A stretch of 64,000 nt of DNA from Hyphomicrobiales bacterium (GTDB lineage Bacteria; Pseudomonadota; Alphaproteobacteria; Rhizobiales; Beijerinckiaceae), in NCBI GenBank assembly GCA_900470095.1, contig UBZM01000010.1, forward strand, positions 114,628 to 178,627. Direction: 5' to 3'. Every line of letters starts with the position of its first letter. The stretch's first letter is position 1. A program made the translations under genes and the position numbers. Under the pieces are notes generated by a model. It did no database searches, was not told where the DNA came from, and saw nothing but the letters and a program-made list of their open reading frames with translations. This document shows positions 9,288 to 18,100 of the stretch, in pieces.

Positions 9288-9384
9288 TATTATTCTTATC
9301 TCGTTTCCTCGCTCGCTGCAAAAGGCCAATGGACGGGCGCTGCATGGTCCGGCACATTCGCTGCAACGCACCATGGAGCCCACC

Positions 9385-10443
9385 ATGCCGACCAAGACGC
9401 CGCGCCAGTTCTTCCGCCCGCTCGCCATTGGCGCGCCGGAGCCCTTGCGGGAGCTGCCGCTGAAACTGGAGCGCATGATCCATTTCGTGCCCCCGCATCT
9501 TGAAAAGGTCCGCGCCAAGGTCGGCGAGCTCGCCGGTCAGGTCGATATCGTGCTCGGCAATCTCGAGGATGCGATCCCGGTCGACGCCAAGACGGCGGCG
9601 CGCGAGGGCTTCATCATGATGGCTAAGTCCGTCGACTTCGGCGCGACCGGCCTATGGACGCGGGTCAATGCCCTGAACTCGCCCTGGTTTCTCGACGACA
9701 TCAGCACGATCATGTCCGAGATCGGCGGCAAGCTCGATGTCGTGATGGTGCCGAAGGTCGAGGGCCCGTGGGACATCCATTATGTCGACCAGCTTCTCGC
9801 CCAGTTCGAGGCGCGGCATCAGCTCCGCAAGCCGATCCTGATCCACGCCATTCTGGAAACGGCAGAAGGCGTGAAGAATGTGGAGGCCATCGCCACCGCC
9901 TCACCGCGCATGCACGGCATGAGCCTTGGCCCCGCCGATCTGGCCGCTTCGCGCGCCATGAAGACGACCCGCGTCGGCGGCGGACATCCCGAGTACAAGG
10001 TAATCGCCGACCCCTCCCCCGAAGGCGGCGCTCGCGCCGTCGCCCAACAGGATCTCTGGCACTACACGCTGGCGAAGATGGTCGACGCCTGCGCTTCCGC
10101 CGGGTTGAAGCCATTCTACGGCCCCTTCGGCGACTTCTCGGATGCGGCCGCCTGCGAAGCCCAGTTCCGCAACGCCTTCCTGCTCGGCTGTGCCGGCGCC
10201 TGGACCTTGCATCCCTCGCAGATCGAGATCGCCAAGCGCGTCTTCAGTCCGGATCCCGGAGAGGTTGCGTTCGCACGACGGATCCTGGAGGCCATGCCCG
10301 ACGGGTCGGGCGCGGTCATGATCGACGGCAAGATGCAGGATGACGCCACCTGGAAACAGGCCAAGGTCATTGTCGATCTGGCCCAACAGGTTGCCGCTCG
10401 CGATCCGGCTCTCGCCGAGCGCTATGGATTGCCGCCGAACTAG
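9385..10443 (+). CDS. HpcH/HpaI aldolase family, malyl-CoA lyase-like
   Basis: A CitE/HpcH-type TIM-barrel enzyme of 352 residues whose relatives cleave or condense malyl-CoA, beta-methylmalyl-CoA or citramalyl-CoA with Mg2+. Diagnostic stretches are [12 protein letters not shown], the metal-binding Glu in [24 protein letters not shown] with the second acidic ligand, GPFGDFSD, and the C-terminal [17 protein letters not shown], which is characteristic of malyl-CoA lyase and malyl-CoA thioesterase subfamilies. The start at 9385 has GGAG seven bases upstream; the ATG at 9373 has none. It is divergent from the AEC transporter and AMACR-like pair across the CCTAGG repeat. Whether it is a lyase or a thioesterase cannot be decided. 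Confidence 0.85.
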   Translation: MPTKTPRQFFRPLAIGAPEPLRELPLKLERMIHFVPPHLEKVRAKVGELAGQVDIVLGNLEDAIPVDAKTAAREGFIMMAKSVDFGATGLWTRVNALNSPWFLDDISTIMSEIGGKLDVVMVPKVEGPWDIHYVDQLLAQFEARHQLRKPILIHAILETAEGVKNVEAIATASPRMHGMSLGPADLAASRAMKTTRVGGGHPEYKVIADPSPEGGARAVAQQDLWHYTLAKMVDACASAGLKPFYGPFGDFSDAAACEAQFRNAFLLGCAGAWTLHPSQIEIAKRVFSPDPGEVAFARRILEAMPDGSGAVMIDGKMQDDATWKQAKVIVDLAQQVAARDPALAERYGLPPN

Positions 10444-10462
10444 CGGCTTTCGGCCGTTGATC

Positions 10463-10491
10463 TTGACCTATTTGCGACGCAATCCTACCGC
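10463..10491 (+). promoter_or_regulatory. Candidate hspQ promoter
   Basis: TTGACC (10463-10468) is followed after 17 bases by TACCGC (10486-10491), upstream of hspQ. The -35 is good but the -10 is poor for the housekeeping sigma factor; a heat-shock sigma (RpoH) reading, with CTTGACC as the -35, is possible. Weak evidence only. Confidence 0.25.
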
Positions 10492-10511
10492 ATGCGCGAG
10501 ATGGCGACGTT

Positions 10512-10538
10512 AGCCGGCAGTATGAGAGCCTGCCGGCT
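10512..10538 (+). promoter_or_regulatory. Hairpin in the hspQ leader
   Basis: AGCCGGCAG (10512-10520) and CTGCCGGCT (10530-10538) form a perfect 9-bp stem around a 9-base loop, ending 21 bases before the hspQ start codon. No T-tract follows, so it is unlikely to be a terminator for the upstream lyase gene. It may influence hspQ mRNA stability or translation. Confidence 0.4.
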
Positions 10539-10559
10539 TGAGGACGATCAAGGCGAGAC

Positions 10560-10889
10560 ATGGAAGCGCGTTCAGCGAAATTCCGGATCGGGCAGGTGGT
10601 GAAACACCGTGTCTATCCGTTCCGAGGGGTGATTTTCGACGTCGACCCCACCTTCTCCAATACGGAGGAATGGTGGCTGGCGATCCCGGAGAACCTGCGC
10701 CCGTCAAAGGACCAGCCGTTCTACCACCTCTTCGCGGAGAACGAGGAGACGGAATATGTCGCCTATGTTTCCGAGCAAAATCTCGTGATCGACGAATCCG
10801 GCCGACCGATCCGCCATCCGCAGGCCAAGGAGTTCTTCAGGCGCGACCGCAAGGGCCGCTATCTCATCGACAAGGCCGACCTGAACTGA
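10560..10889 (+). CDS. hspQ: Heat shock protein HspQ
   Basis: HspQ (YccV-like, hemimethylated-DNA-binding domain fold) is a small cytoplasmic stress protein that in enterobacteria acts as a specificity-enhancing factor and substrate of the Lon protease. The 109-residue product matches the family over its full length: KFRIGQVVKHRVYPFRGVIF at the start, EEWWLAIPENLRPSKDQPFYHL in the middle and the YVSEQNLVID segment. AAGG lies about seven bases before the ATG at 10560. It stands alone, with a hairpin and a weak promoter candidate upstream, and an extragenic repeat and a bidirectional terminator downstream. Confidence 0.93.
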   Translation: MEARSAKFRIGQVVKHRVYPFRGVIFDVDPTFSNTEEWWLAIPENLRPSKDQPFYHLFAENEETEYVAYVSEQNLVIDESGRPIRHPQAKEFFRRDRKGRYLIDKADLN

Positions 10890-10913
10890 TCGCGCGGCCC
10901 TGCCCGACCAAAA

Positions 10914-10979
10914 CATCGGCGCGAAGAGTGGCTTGCGGTGTTCGGGAAAGCCGATGCGAACACAGAAGCTTAGCTCATC
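10914..10979. repeat. Extragenic palindromic repeat, copy 1
   Basis: A palindromic element just after hspQ: CATCGGC (10914-10920) pairs with GCCGATG further in, with TTCGGGAAAGCCGATGC as the recognisable core. A second copy lies at 30831-30898, after opgH; about 40 of the first 44 bases agree by hand alignment. Similar elements are, from memory, frequent between rhizobial genes. It may act as an mRNA 3' end structure. Confidence 0.75.
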
Positions 10980-11027
10980 AAACCTGATACGGGATCGGGC
11001 CCGACGGCCTGGCGTCGCCGCTCATGA

Positions 11028-11057
11028 AAAAGGCCGGCCCCTCGGGGCCGGCCTTTT
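11028..11057. terminator. Bidirectional Rho-independent terminator
   Basis: AAAAGGCCGGCCCC (11028-11041) and GGGGCCGGCCTTTT (11044-11057) form a perfect 14-bp inverted repeat, GC-rich in the core with A and T flanks, lying between the convergent hspQ and IalB-family genes. It can terminate transcripts from both sides. Confidence 0.9.
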
Positions 11058-11081
11058 CTGTTTGTGCGAACGGCAACCCGA

Positions 11082-11879
11082 TCAGGGCTTGGGAGCAGCC
11101 GGAGCGCCGGGAGCGGGAGCCGCGCCGGGAGCCGCCGGTGCGCCCGGAGCCGCATTGGCGCCGCCGCCGCCGAGACGCTGGCGCAGCTCTTCCTGGCGCT
11201 TGGACAGCTCGTCCTGAAGCTGCTTCTGCTGTTCCTCGAGCACCTTCGGGTCGATCGGGGCGCCGTCGAAACCCTTGCCGAAATCGGCGAGCGGAATCGA
11301 GAAGGTCACCTCGCGGCCCGTCTGGTTCTGGACGCTGATGTTGAGCGTGTTGCCCTTCTTCATCGCGTTGATGACATCGTCCTTTACCTGCGCCTCTGCG
11401 AAACAGCCGTTCGGGAAGCAGATGGCATAGCGGCCGGGCACCGGCTGCGCCGTGTCGACGCCGAAGCGGACACCAGGCTGCAGCATCAGGCCGAGCGGCA
11501 TCAGGAAGCGCACGATCCGGCTCGGATCGCCCTTGACGTCATAGACGGCAACCGCGAGCACCGGCTGGCCCTGGTCCGAGACGAAATCGCGCGTCGTGTA
11601 GCAGATTTCCTTGTTGTTGGCCTGGTCCTTGCCGCAAACCTTGGTCCAGCTGGTCTGGGACGGCTCGGGCTTGACCTGAACGACTGTCGGACCACCCTGC
11701 TGAGCTTGGCCGGCCGGCGGCTGCGCGGGCTGCTGCTGAGCCGGCGGCTGGGCCGGGCGCTGGGCAGGACGCTGCTGCTGGGCGATGGCGGCGACCGGGC
11801 TGAGGCCGATCACGGCGCTCATGGCCAGGCCGAACGCTCGGGCGGACAGGCGCTGAGACGGGCTGAACGAAGCGGTCAT
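11082..11879 (-). CDS. Invasion-associated locus B (IalB) family protein
   Basis: A secreted or periplasmic protein of the IalB family, named after the Bartonella invasion protein but widespread in non-pathogenic alphaproteobacteria. The 265-residue product has a signal peptide (residues about 14-34, ending AAIAQ), a Pro/Gln-rich linker (35-65), the IalB domain (about 70-205) with paired Cys (KVCGKD, ICYTTRD, ICFPNGCF), a coiled-coil-like Glu/Gln-rich helix (EEQQKQLQDELSKRQEEL) and an Ala/Pro-rich tail. The start at 11879 follows AAGGA with suitable spacing. The coiled coil and low-complexity tail suggest anchoring or interaction with the envelope. Its role outside pathogens is not known. Confidence 0.85.
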   Translation of the reverse strand: MTASFSPSQRLSARAFGLAMSAVIGLSPVAAIAQQQRPAQRPAQPPAQQQPAQPPAGQAQQGGPTVVQVKPEPSQTSWTKVCGKDQANNKEICYTTRDFVSDQGQPVLAVAVYDVKGDPSRIVRFLMPLGLMLQPGVRFGVDTAQPVPGRYAICFPNGCFAEAQVKDDVINAMKKGNTLNISVQNQTGREVTFSIPLADFGKGFDGAPIDPKVLEEQQKQLQDELSKRQEELRQRLGGGGANAAPGAPAAPGAAPAPGAPAAPKP

Positions 11880-12122
11880 ATGGTTTTCCTTACCAGGCGA
11901 ATCTCGAAACACGACTTCGCAAGCCGCGCGCATCATTGTCGACGGGCTCAATCGCTCACGCGCGCCAGCCCCTGGAAGGCCGTGCACATCGGTTGCGATT
12001 GCGGCGTTTGAATGACACCTCGCGCTGCGTTTAGCGAGTTCTGCTGCAGGTTTCCAGTCTGAACAGCTTACGTGACGGCCGGCAAGCCGTGTTATTCTTG
12101 CCGCTGGGAATCAGGTCAGGCA

Positions 12123-13976
12123 ATGGGTTCATATCTTGCGCCGGCTGCAGCGATTGGCGTTGCGGTACGGCATATCTTCGCAGTTCTTGCCGTCGTTCTG
12201 GCGGTGGGCGCCGTTGCGCGCGCCGAATCGCCATCGATCGATCACGCCATCGCCATGCATGGCGAGCCTGCTCTGGCGAAGGGTTTTGCGCATTTGCCCT
12301 ATGCCGACCCGGCCGCTCCCAGGGGTGGGCGAATCATTTTTGGCCTGCAGGGCACCTTCGACAGCCTGAACCCGCTGGTGGTGCTGGGCGTCGCCCCGGA
12401 CGCAGTGCCCCGCTATGTGCAGCAGAGCTTGCTCTTCCGCTCGGCTGACGAGCCCTTCACGGCCTATGGCCTGTTGGCGAGCAAGGTCGAGCTCAATGAC
12501 GACCGCACGCGGCTCGCCTTCGAGATCGACCCGCGGGCCACCTTCTCGGATGGTCAGCCTGTCACCGCCGAAGATGTGCGCTTCACCTTCGACATGCTGA
12601 GGACCAAGGGTAAGCCATTCCATCGCTCCAGCCTCGGGCGCGTGACCAGGGTCGAAGTGCCCTCTCTGCGCCGGATCGAGTTCGAGCTCGGCGACGGCTC
12701 CAACCGCGAATTGCCGCTGGTGATCGGCACCGTGCCGATCTTCGCCAAGCACGCGACCAATGCGGAAACCTTCGCCGAGACCAGCTTCAAGCCCGCTCTC
12801 GGCTCCGGCCCCTATCTCGTGAGTGACGTGAAGCCGGGCGAGGCACTGACCTTGAAGCGCCGCAGCGGCTTCTGGGCCGAGGATCACCCGCTGACTCGCG
12901 GTCTCTTCAACGCCGACGAGATCCGCTACGACTTCTATCGAGACGCCAATACGCTCTTCGAAGCGTTCAAGGCCGGACTCTACGATATCCGTCTCGAGGG
13001 CGACCCGACCCGCTGGATGACAGGCTACGATGTTCCCGCCGTGCGCGATGGCCGCATCGTCCGGGAGGCCCTGCGCTTCGAGGCGCCGAAGGGCATGACC
13101 GGCTTCGTCTTCAACACGCGCCGCACGGTCTTCGCCGATGTCAGGGTACGCGAGGCGCTCGGCATCCTGTTCGATTTCGAGTGGGCCAATCGCAACCTGT
13201 TCCACGGGGTCTATCGCCGGGCCGGCAGCTTCTTCGCGGATTCGGAACTCTCCGCGCTCGGAGTAGCGGCCGATGCGCGCGAGAAGGCACTGCTCGCGGG
13301 CTTCCCGGGAGCGGTCCGGGAGGACGTTCTCGCCGGAACCTGGACGCCCTCGGCGACCGATGGTTCCGGACGTGACCGCGAACAGGCGCGCAAGGCGCTC
13401 GATCTGCTGCAGGGTGCTGGTTACGCACTGCACGATGGCGTGTTGCGCCACAGCAAGAGCGGTGAGGCACTCACCTTCGAGATCACCGTCACCAGCCGGC
13501 CGCAGGAGCGGCTTGCGCTCAACTATGCCGCGTCGCTGACCAGGCTCGGCATCGCGGTTACGGTCAGGCTGATCGACGATGTGCAATATTGGCGCCGCCT
13601 CTCCACCTTCGATTTCGACATGATCCAGTGGACATGGCCAGCCTCGGCCTCCCCCGGAAACGAGCAGGTCGGGCGCTGGGATTCGAGCAATGCCGAGCGC
13701 AAGGGCTCGCTGAACTATGCCGGCGTGAAATCTCCGGCCGTCGACGCGGTATTGAAGACGCTGCTCTCCGCCCGCGAACGCGCCGATTTCGTTGCCTCGG
13801 TGCGCACGCTCGACCGGCTGCTGATCTCCGGGTTCTATGTCGTACCGCTCTACTATTTGCCTGAGACCTGGCTCGCTCGTTCACGCGATGTCGTGCTTCC
13901 CGCTCGCAGGCCGGCCTATTTCCTGTCCACCGAAGTTCTGGCCCGCGTCCCGGCGCCGCCGGCTCCGGCGAACTGA
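12123..13976 (+). CDS. Extracellular solute-binding protein family 5 (YejA-like)
   Basis: The periplasmic binding component of a peptide-type ABC importer. The 617 residues begin with a signal peptide (about 1-32, FAVLAVVLAVGAVARA), then the SBP family 5 domain: GTFDSLNPLVVLG, LLASKVELNDD, the ATFSDGQPVTAEDVRFTFD signature, GSGPYLVSDVKPG and a lobe-two segment FNTRRTVFADVRVREAL. The last is typical of YejA-type proteins, which bind longer oligopeptides or microcin C. The usual permease and ATPase genes are absent; the next gene, 10 bp downstream, is instead an ANL-like protein. So this is an orphan binding protein or its membrane partners lie elsewhere. Confidence 0.9.
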   Translation: MGSYLAPAAAIGVAVRHIFAVLAVVLAVGAVARAESPSIDHAIAMHGEPALAKGFAHLPYADPAAPRGGRIIFGLQGTFDSLNPLVVLGVAPDAVPRYVQQSLLFRSADEPFTAYGLLASKVELNDDRTRLAFEIDPRATFSDGQPVTAEDVRFTFDMLRTKGKPFHRSSLGRVTRVEVPSLRRIEFELGDGSNRELPLVIGTVPIFAKHATNAETFAETSFKPALGSGPYLVSDVKPGEALTLKRRSGFWAEDHPLTRGLFNADEIRYDFYRDANTLFEAFKAGLYDIRLEGDPTRWMTGYDVPAVRDGRIVREALRFEAPKGMTGFVFNTRRTVFADVRVREALGILFDFEWANRNLFHGVYRRAGSFFADSELSALGVAADAREKALLAGFPGAVREDVLAGTWTPSATDGSGRDREQARKALDLLQGAGYALHDGVLRHSKSGEALTFEITVTSRPQERLALNYAASLTRLGIAVTVRLIDDVQYWRRLSTFDFDMIQWTWPASASPGNEQVGRWDSSNAERKGSLNYAGVKSPAVDAVLKTLLSARERADFVASVRTLDRLLISGFYVVPLYYLPETWLARSRDVVLPARRPAYFLSTEVLARVPAPPAPAN

Positions 13977-13986
13977 AGGATCGTCG

Positions 13987-15003
13987 ATGCGGGCTGACTT
14001 CGACGACGCTGCTGCCCTGCTAGACGGCCTCGATCTCGATACCTTGCTGCAGGCCCTGGTGCGCAGCCGCGGCTACGAGACAGCGCTGCGCGATCCCCCC
14101 GGACGCCGCAGCTGGAGCGACGAGCAGCCCCGCTCCCTCAGCTTCGTGGATCTCGACGACCGGGTCGCACGGCTCGCCGGGCTTCTGAGCACCAATCACG
14201 CCCAGCCCGGCGCGAGCGTCGCGATCCTTGCCCCGCTGGGGCCCGAGGCACTCGTTTCCATTCTGGCCGCCTTGCGTGCGGGCCTCTCGCCGCTGATGTT
14301 GCCGCTCCACGCCAATGAACTGGAACTGCTGCGATTGATTGAGGCATCGGGCGCCGTGATGGCTCTCGGTGCCGGCCGCATTGGTCATGTTCGCCCGTTG
14401 CTGATGCTGCGCACGCTTGCCATGCGCGCCTTCGGAACACGCTTCGTCGGCGGTTTCGGCCGTGACATTCCCGATGGCGTCGCTCCGCTCGATGCCCTGA
14501 TTGCAAACGGCGTGCGCCACCCCCTGCCGGAATCGACGGAACGCCCGGCCCTGCAGGTCGTCGACAGCAGGAGCTTTGCAGGACCGCAGGCCATCTCGGA
14601 ACGCGCGTTGCTGAGCAAGGCACTGGAGATCTCGCGCCTGCTGAAGCCGCTGGCCTCGTCACGGATCATCACCACGCTGGTCGGCGGCGACCTTGCTGCG
14701 CTGGCCTCCGGGCCAGGCATGGCGATCCTGACCGGTGTCGAGTTGCTGCCGCTCGGCCTGTTCAGCCTCGGTGACCTGCATGCCTGCCTCGAAGGCGGGC
14801 GGACAGCGCATCTGGTGCTTCCGGGGGCCATGGAGCCAGCCTTGGCGCGCTCGAAACTGGCGAGCCACCCTGCTCTCGCCAGCCTGGTCTTCGTGCAACG
14901 GCCAGCCGAGGCACGCTCCTATCCGGCCATCGATCGTCCCGATCTCGCGATCGTCGATGTCGATGTGCGCTCGGCGACCGAGATCGACGTCGTCAGGCGC
15001 TAG
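13987..15003 (+). CDS. ANL-superfamily-like protein lacking catalytic motifs
   Basis: A 338-residue protein resembling the N-terminal half of acyl-CoA synthetases. Residues about 50-115 match the AMP-binding-enzyme opening: SFVDLDDRVARLAGLL, then PGASVAILAPLGPEALVSIL, then AALRAGLSPLMLPLHANELELLRLIEASGA. Where the ATP-binding loop (SGTTGxPK type) should be, there is VDSRSFAGPQAISERALL, and the later adenylate-forming motifs and the C-terminal lid domain are missing; the typical family length is 500-600 residues. It is probably not an active adenylating enzyme. AAGGA lies seven bases before the ATG, and the gene starts 10 bp after the YejA-like gene, so they are likely cotranscribed. Role unknown; a regulatory or ligand-binding pseudoenzyme is possible. 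Confidence 0.7.
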   Translation: MRADFDDAAALLDGLDLDTLLQALVRSRGYETALRDPPGRRSWSDEQPRSLSFVDLDDRVARLAGLLSTNHAQPGASVAILAPLGPEALVSILAALRAGLSPLMLPLHANELELLRLIEASGAVMALGAGRIGHVRPLLMLRTLAMRAFGTRFVGGFGRDIPDGVAPLDALIANGVRHPLPESTERPALQVVDSRSFAGPQAISERALLSKALEISRLLKPLASSRIITTLVGGDLAALASGPGMAILTGVELLPLGLFSLGDLHACLEGGRTAHLVLPGAMEPALARSKLASHPALASLVFVQRPAEARSYPAIDRPDLAIVDVDVRSATEIDVVRR

Positions 15004-15031
15004 CCCAAGATGAAGGCGCGCGTCCTTGTAG

Positions 15032-15094
15032 GCGAAGCAATCCCCTCACGGAGGCCCAGATTGCTTCGCACTCCTCGCATTGACAGGCGAGGAG
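15032..15094. repeat. REP-like double palindrome between convergent genes
   Basis: Two adjacent hairpins fill the gap between the ANL-like gene and mfd. The first has perfect 11-base arms GCGAAGCAATC (15032-15042) and GATTGCTTCGC (15059-15069); the second has CTCCTCGC (15071-15078) and GCGAGGAG (15087-15094). The sequence resembles the GCGAAGCAATC / TCGCAATGAC repeats common in rhizobial intergenic DNA (from memory). It may also end transcription from both sides. Confidence 0.65.
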
Positions 15095-15118
15095 AAGGCC
15101 AGCGCCTCCGACTGATGA

Positions 15119-18100
15119 TCACGCCGCCTTCTTGCGCTCGGCGATGCGCGCCAGATCGGTCAGCAACCGGCGCGTGCCCTTGAGCCGCTGCTCCGCCGTC
15201 TCGAAATCGTCGATGAAGACGACGCGCATGTCGGGACGGACCTTGGCCAGCGTTCCCTGCTTCGCGACATAGCCGACCAGCCCCTCGGGATTGGCGAACT
15301 CGTTGTCGCGGAAGGCAACGATAATGCCCTTCGGTCCGGCCTCGACCTTCTCGACATTGGCCCGGCGGCAAAGCGCCTTGATCGCCACGATCTCCAGAAG
15401 TTGCTGTACCTCTTCCGGCAGCGGCCCGAAACGGTCGACCAACTCGGCACCGAAGGACTGAATCTCGCCATCCTCGTCGAGCGTCGAGAGCCGCTTGTAG
15501 AGGGTCAGGCGCAGCGTCAGGTCGGTGACATAGTGCTCGGGAATCATCACCGGCGCACCGATCTGGATGCTTGGCGACCATTGGCTTTCGGCAACGATGT
15601 CGATGCCCGCCTTGAGCTGCGCCACCGCCTCCTCGAGCATCTGCTGGTAGAGTTCGTATCCGACCTCCTTGATGTGCCCGGATTGCTCGTCGCCGAGCAG
15701 GTTGCCGGCGCCTCGAATGTCGAGATCGTGGCTGGCGAGCTGGAACCCAGCCCCCAGCGTATCGAGCGATTGCAACACCTTCAGCCTGCGCTCGGCCTGC
15801 TCGGTCAGCTTGCGGTTGGCCGGCATGGTGAAGAGTGCATAGGCGCGGATCTTCGAGCGACCGACGCGACCGCGCAGCTGATAGAGCTGGGCAAGGCCGA
15901 ACATGTCGGCGCGATGCACGATCAGGGTGTTCGCCGTCGGGATATCGAGCCCGGACTCGACGATCGTGGTCGAGAGCAGAACGTCGTACTGGCCCTCATA
16001 GAAGGCCGTCATCACGTCCTCGAGTTGGCCCGCCGCCATCTGGCCATGGGCAATGCCGACCTTGGCCTCGGGCACCTGCTTGTCGAGGAAGTCCTTGACC
16101 TCAGCGATGTCCTCGATGCGCGGCACGACATAGAAGCTGCGGCCGCCACGATAGCGCTCTCGCAGCAGCGCCTCACGCACGATCAGCGGATCGAACGGCG
16201 TGACGAAGGTCCGCACGGCCAGCCGGTCGACCGGCGGTGTCGCGATGATCGAGAGCTCGCGCACCCCGGTCATGGCGAGTTGGAGCGTGCGTGGGATCGG
16301 CGTGGCCGACAGCGTCAGCATATGCACTTCGGCGCGGAACTCCTTCAGGCGCTCCTTGTGGTTGACGCCGAAATGCTGCTCCTCGTCGACGATGACGAGA
16401 CCGAGATCCTTGAACGCGACGCCCTTGCCGAGCAGCGCATGGGTACCGACGACGATGTCCATTGTGCCGTCGGCGATGCCCTGCTTGACCGCCTTGAGAT
16501 CTGGCGCCGAAACGAAGCGCGAGGCCTGGCCGACCTTCACCGGCAACCCGGCAAAGCGCTCAGCAAAATTCCGGTAGTGCTGGCGGGCGAGCAACGTCGT
16601 CGGCACCACGACCGCGACCTGCTTGCCGGCAAGCGCCGTCGTGAAGGCAGCGCGCAGCGCCACCTCGGTCTTGCCGAAGCCGACATCGCCGCAGACCAGT
16701 CGGTCCATCGGCCGACCGGCGGCGAGATCGTCCAGTACCGCGTCGATCGTATTCTGCTGGTCCTCCGTCTCCTCGAACGGGAAGCGGGCCCGGAATTCAT
16801 CATAGAGCCCGTCCGGCGGAACGAGGCGCGGCGCCTCCTTGAGCGCGCGGGCGGCGGCGATCTGGATCAGCTTGCCCGCCATCTCGCGGATGCGCTGCTT
16901 CAGCTTGGCCTTGCGCGCCTGCCAGCCGCCACCACCCAGTCGGTCAAGGGGAACCTCGGTGTCCTCCGAGCCATAGCGCGAGAGCAGCTCAATATTCTCG
17001 ACCGGCAGGAAAAGCTTGGCATCGCCCGCATAGTGGATTTCGAGGCAGTCATGCGGAGCTCCGGCCGCCGTGATGCTCTGCAATCCGATGAAGCGGCCAA
17101 TGCCGTGATCGACATGGACGACAAGATCACCCGGCGCGAGCGATGACAGCTCGGCGATGAAATCCTGCGGCCGGCGCGTCTTGCGGCGCGGGCGCACGAG
17201 GCGGTCGCCCAGGATGTCCTGCTCGCCGATGACCGCAAGCTTACCGGCCTCGAAGCCAGCCTCGAAGCCCCAGACCGCGAGTGCCGTGGTGCCGGGCTTC
17301 AGATCGAAAGCTGCGCGTAGCGATCCCGTGGTCTGCACGGTCTTGAGGCCATGATCAGCCAGCACATGGGCCAAGCGCTCGCGGGAGCCCTCCGACCATG
17401 CCGCAAGGATGACGCGCCGGCCATCGGCCTGCAGCGCCTTCACATGGGCCACAGCAGCATCGAAGACGCTGCCGGCATTGTCGGCGCGCTCGGCTGCAAA
17501 GCTCCGACCCTGGCGGGCGCCGAGATCGACGATCAGCTTGCCGTCGCTGTCGGGCAGCTGGAACGGCGTCAGCGAGGCGACACCGGCATTGTCGATCACG
17601 CCGCGCCATTCGGCCGGAGACAGGTAAAGCGCATCGGGCGGCAACGGCTTGTAGGGCGTCCCTCCCGTGCCGCCCTGGTCGAGGGCGGCCTTGCGCGCAT
17701 CGTAGTAGTCCTTGATCAGGCTGATGCGCTCGCCGACCGCGTCCTCGGCCTGCGCATCGAGGACCAGCGGTACATCCGGCAGATAGGTGAAGAGCGTGTC
17801 GAGCCGGTCGGCCAGCAGAGGCAGCCAATGCTCGAGCCCCGCGGGCCTGCGGCCTTCGCTGACCGCTTCGTAGAGCATGTCGTCGCGGCCAGGCGTACCG
17901 AAGCTCGCGATATAGGACTGGCGAAAGCGCCTGATGCTCTCGCTGGTCATCTGCGCCTCGGACATTGGTACGAGATCGAGTCCGCGCAACTGGCCTGTGG
18001 TGCGCTGTGTCTCCGGATCGAAGGTCCGGATCGATTCCAACGCGTCGCCGAAAAAGTCGAGGCGGATCGGCGCAGGCATGCCGGGCGGGAAGAGATCGAC

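Noticed and set aside
15401..17146. 581-codon open frame antisense to mfd
   Set aside because: Shadow of mfd third-position GC bias; no protein-like features.
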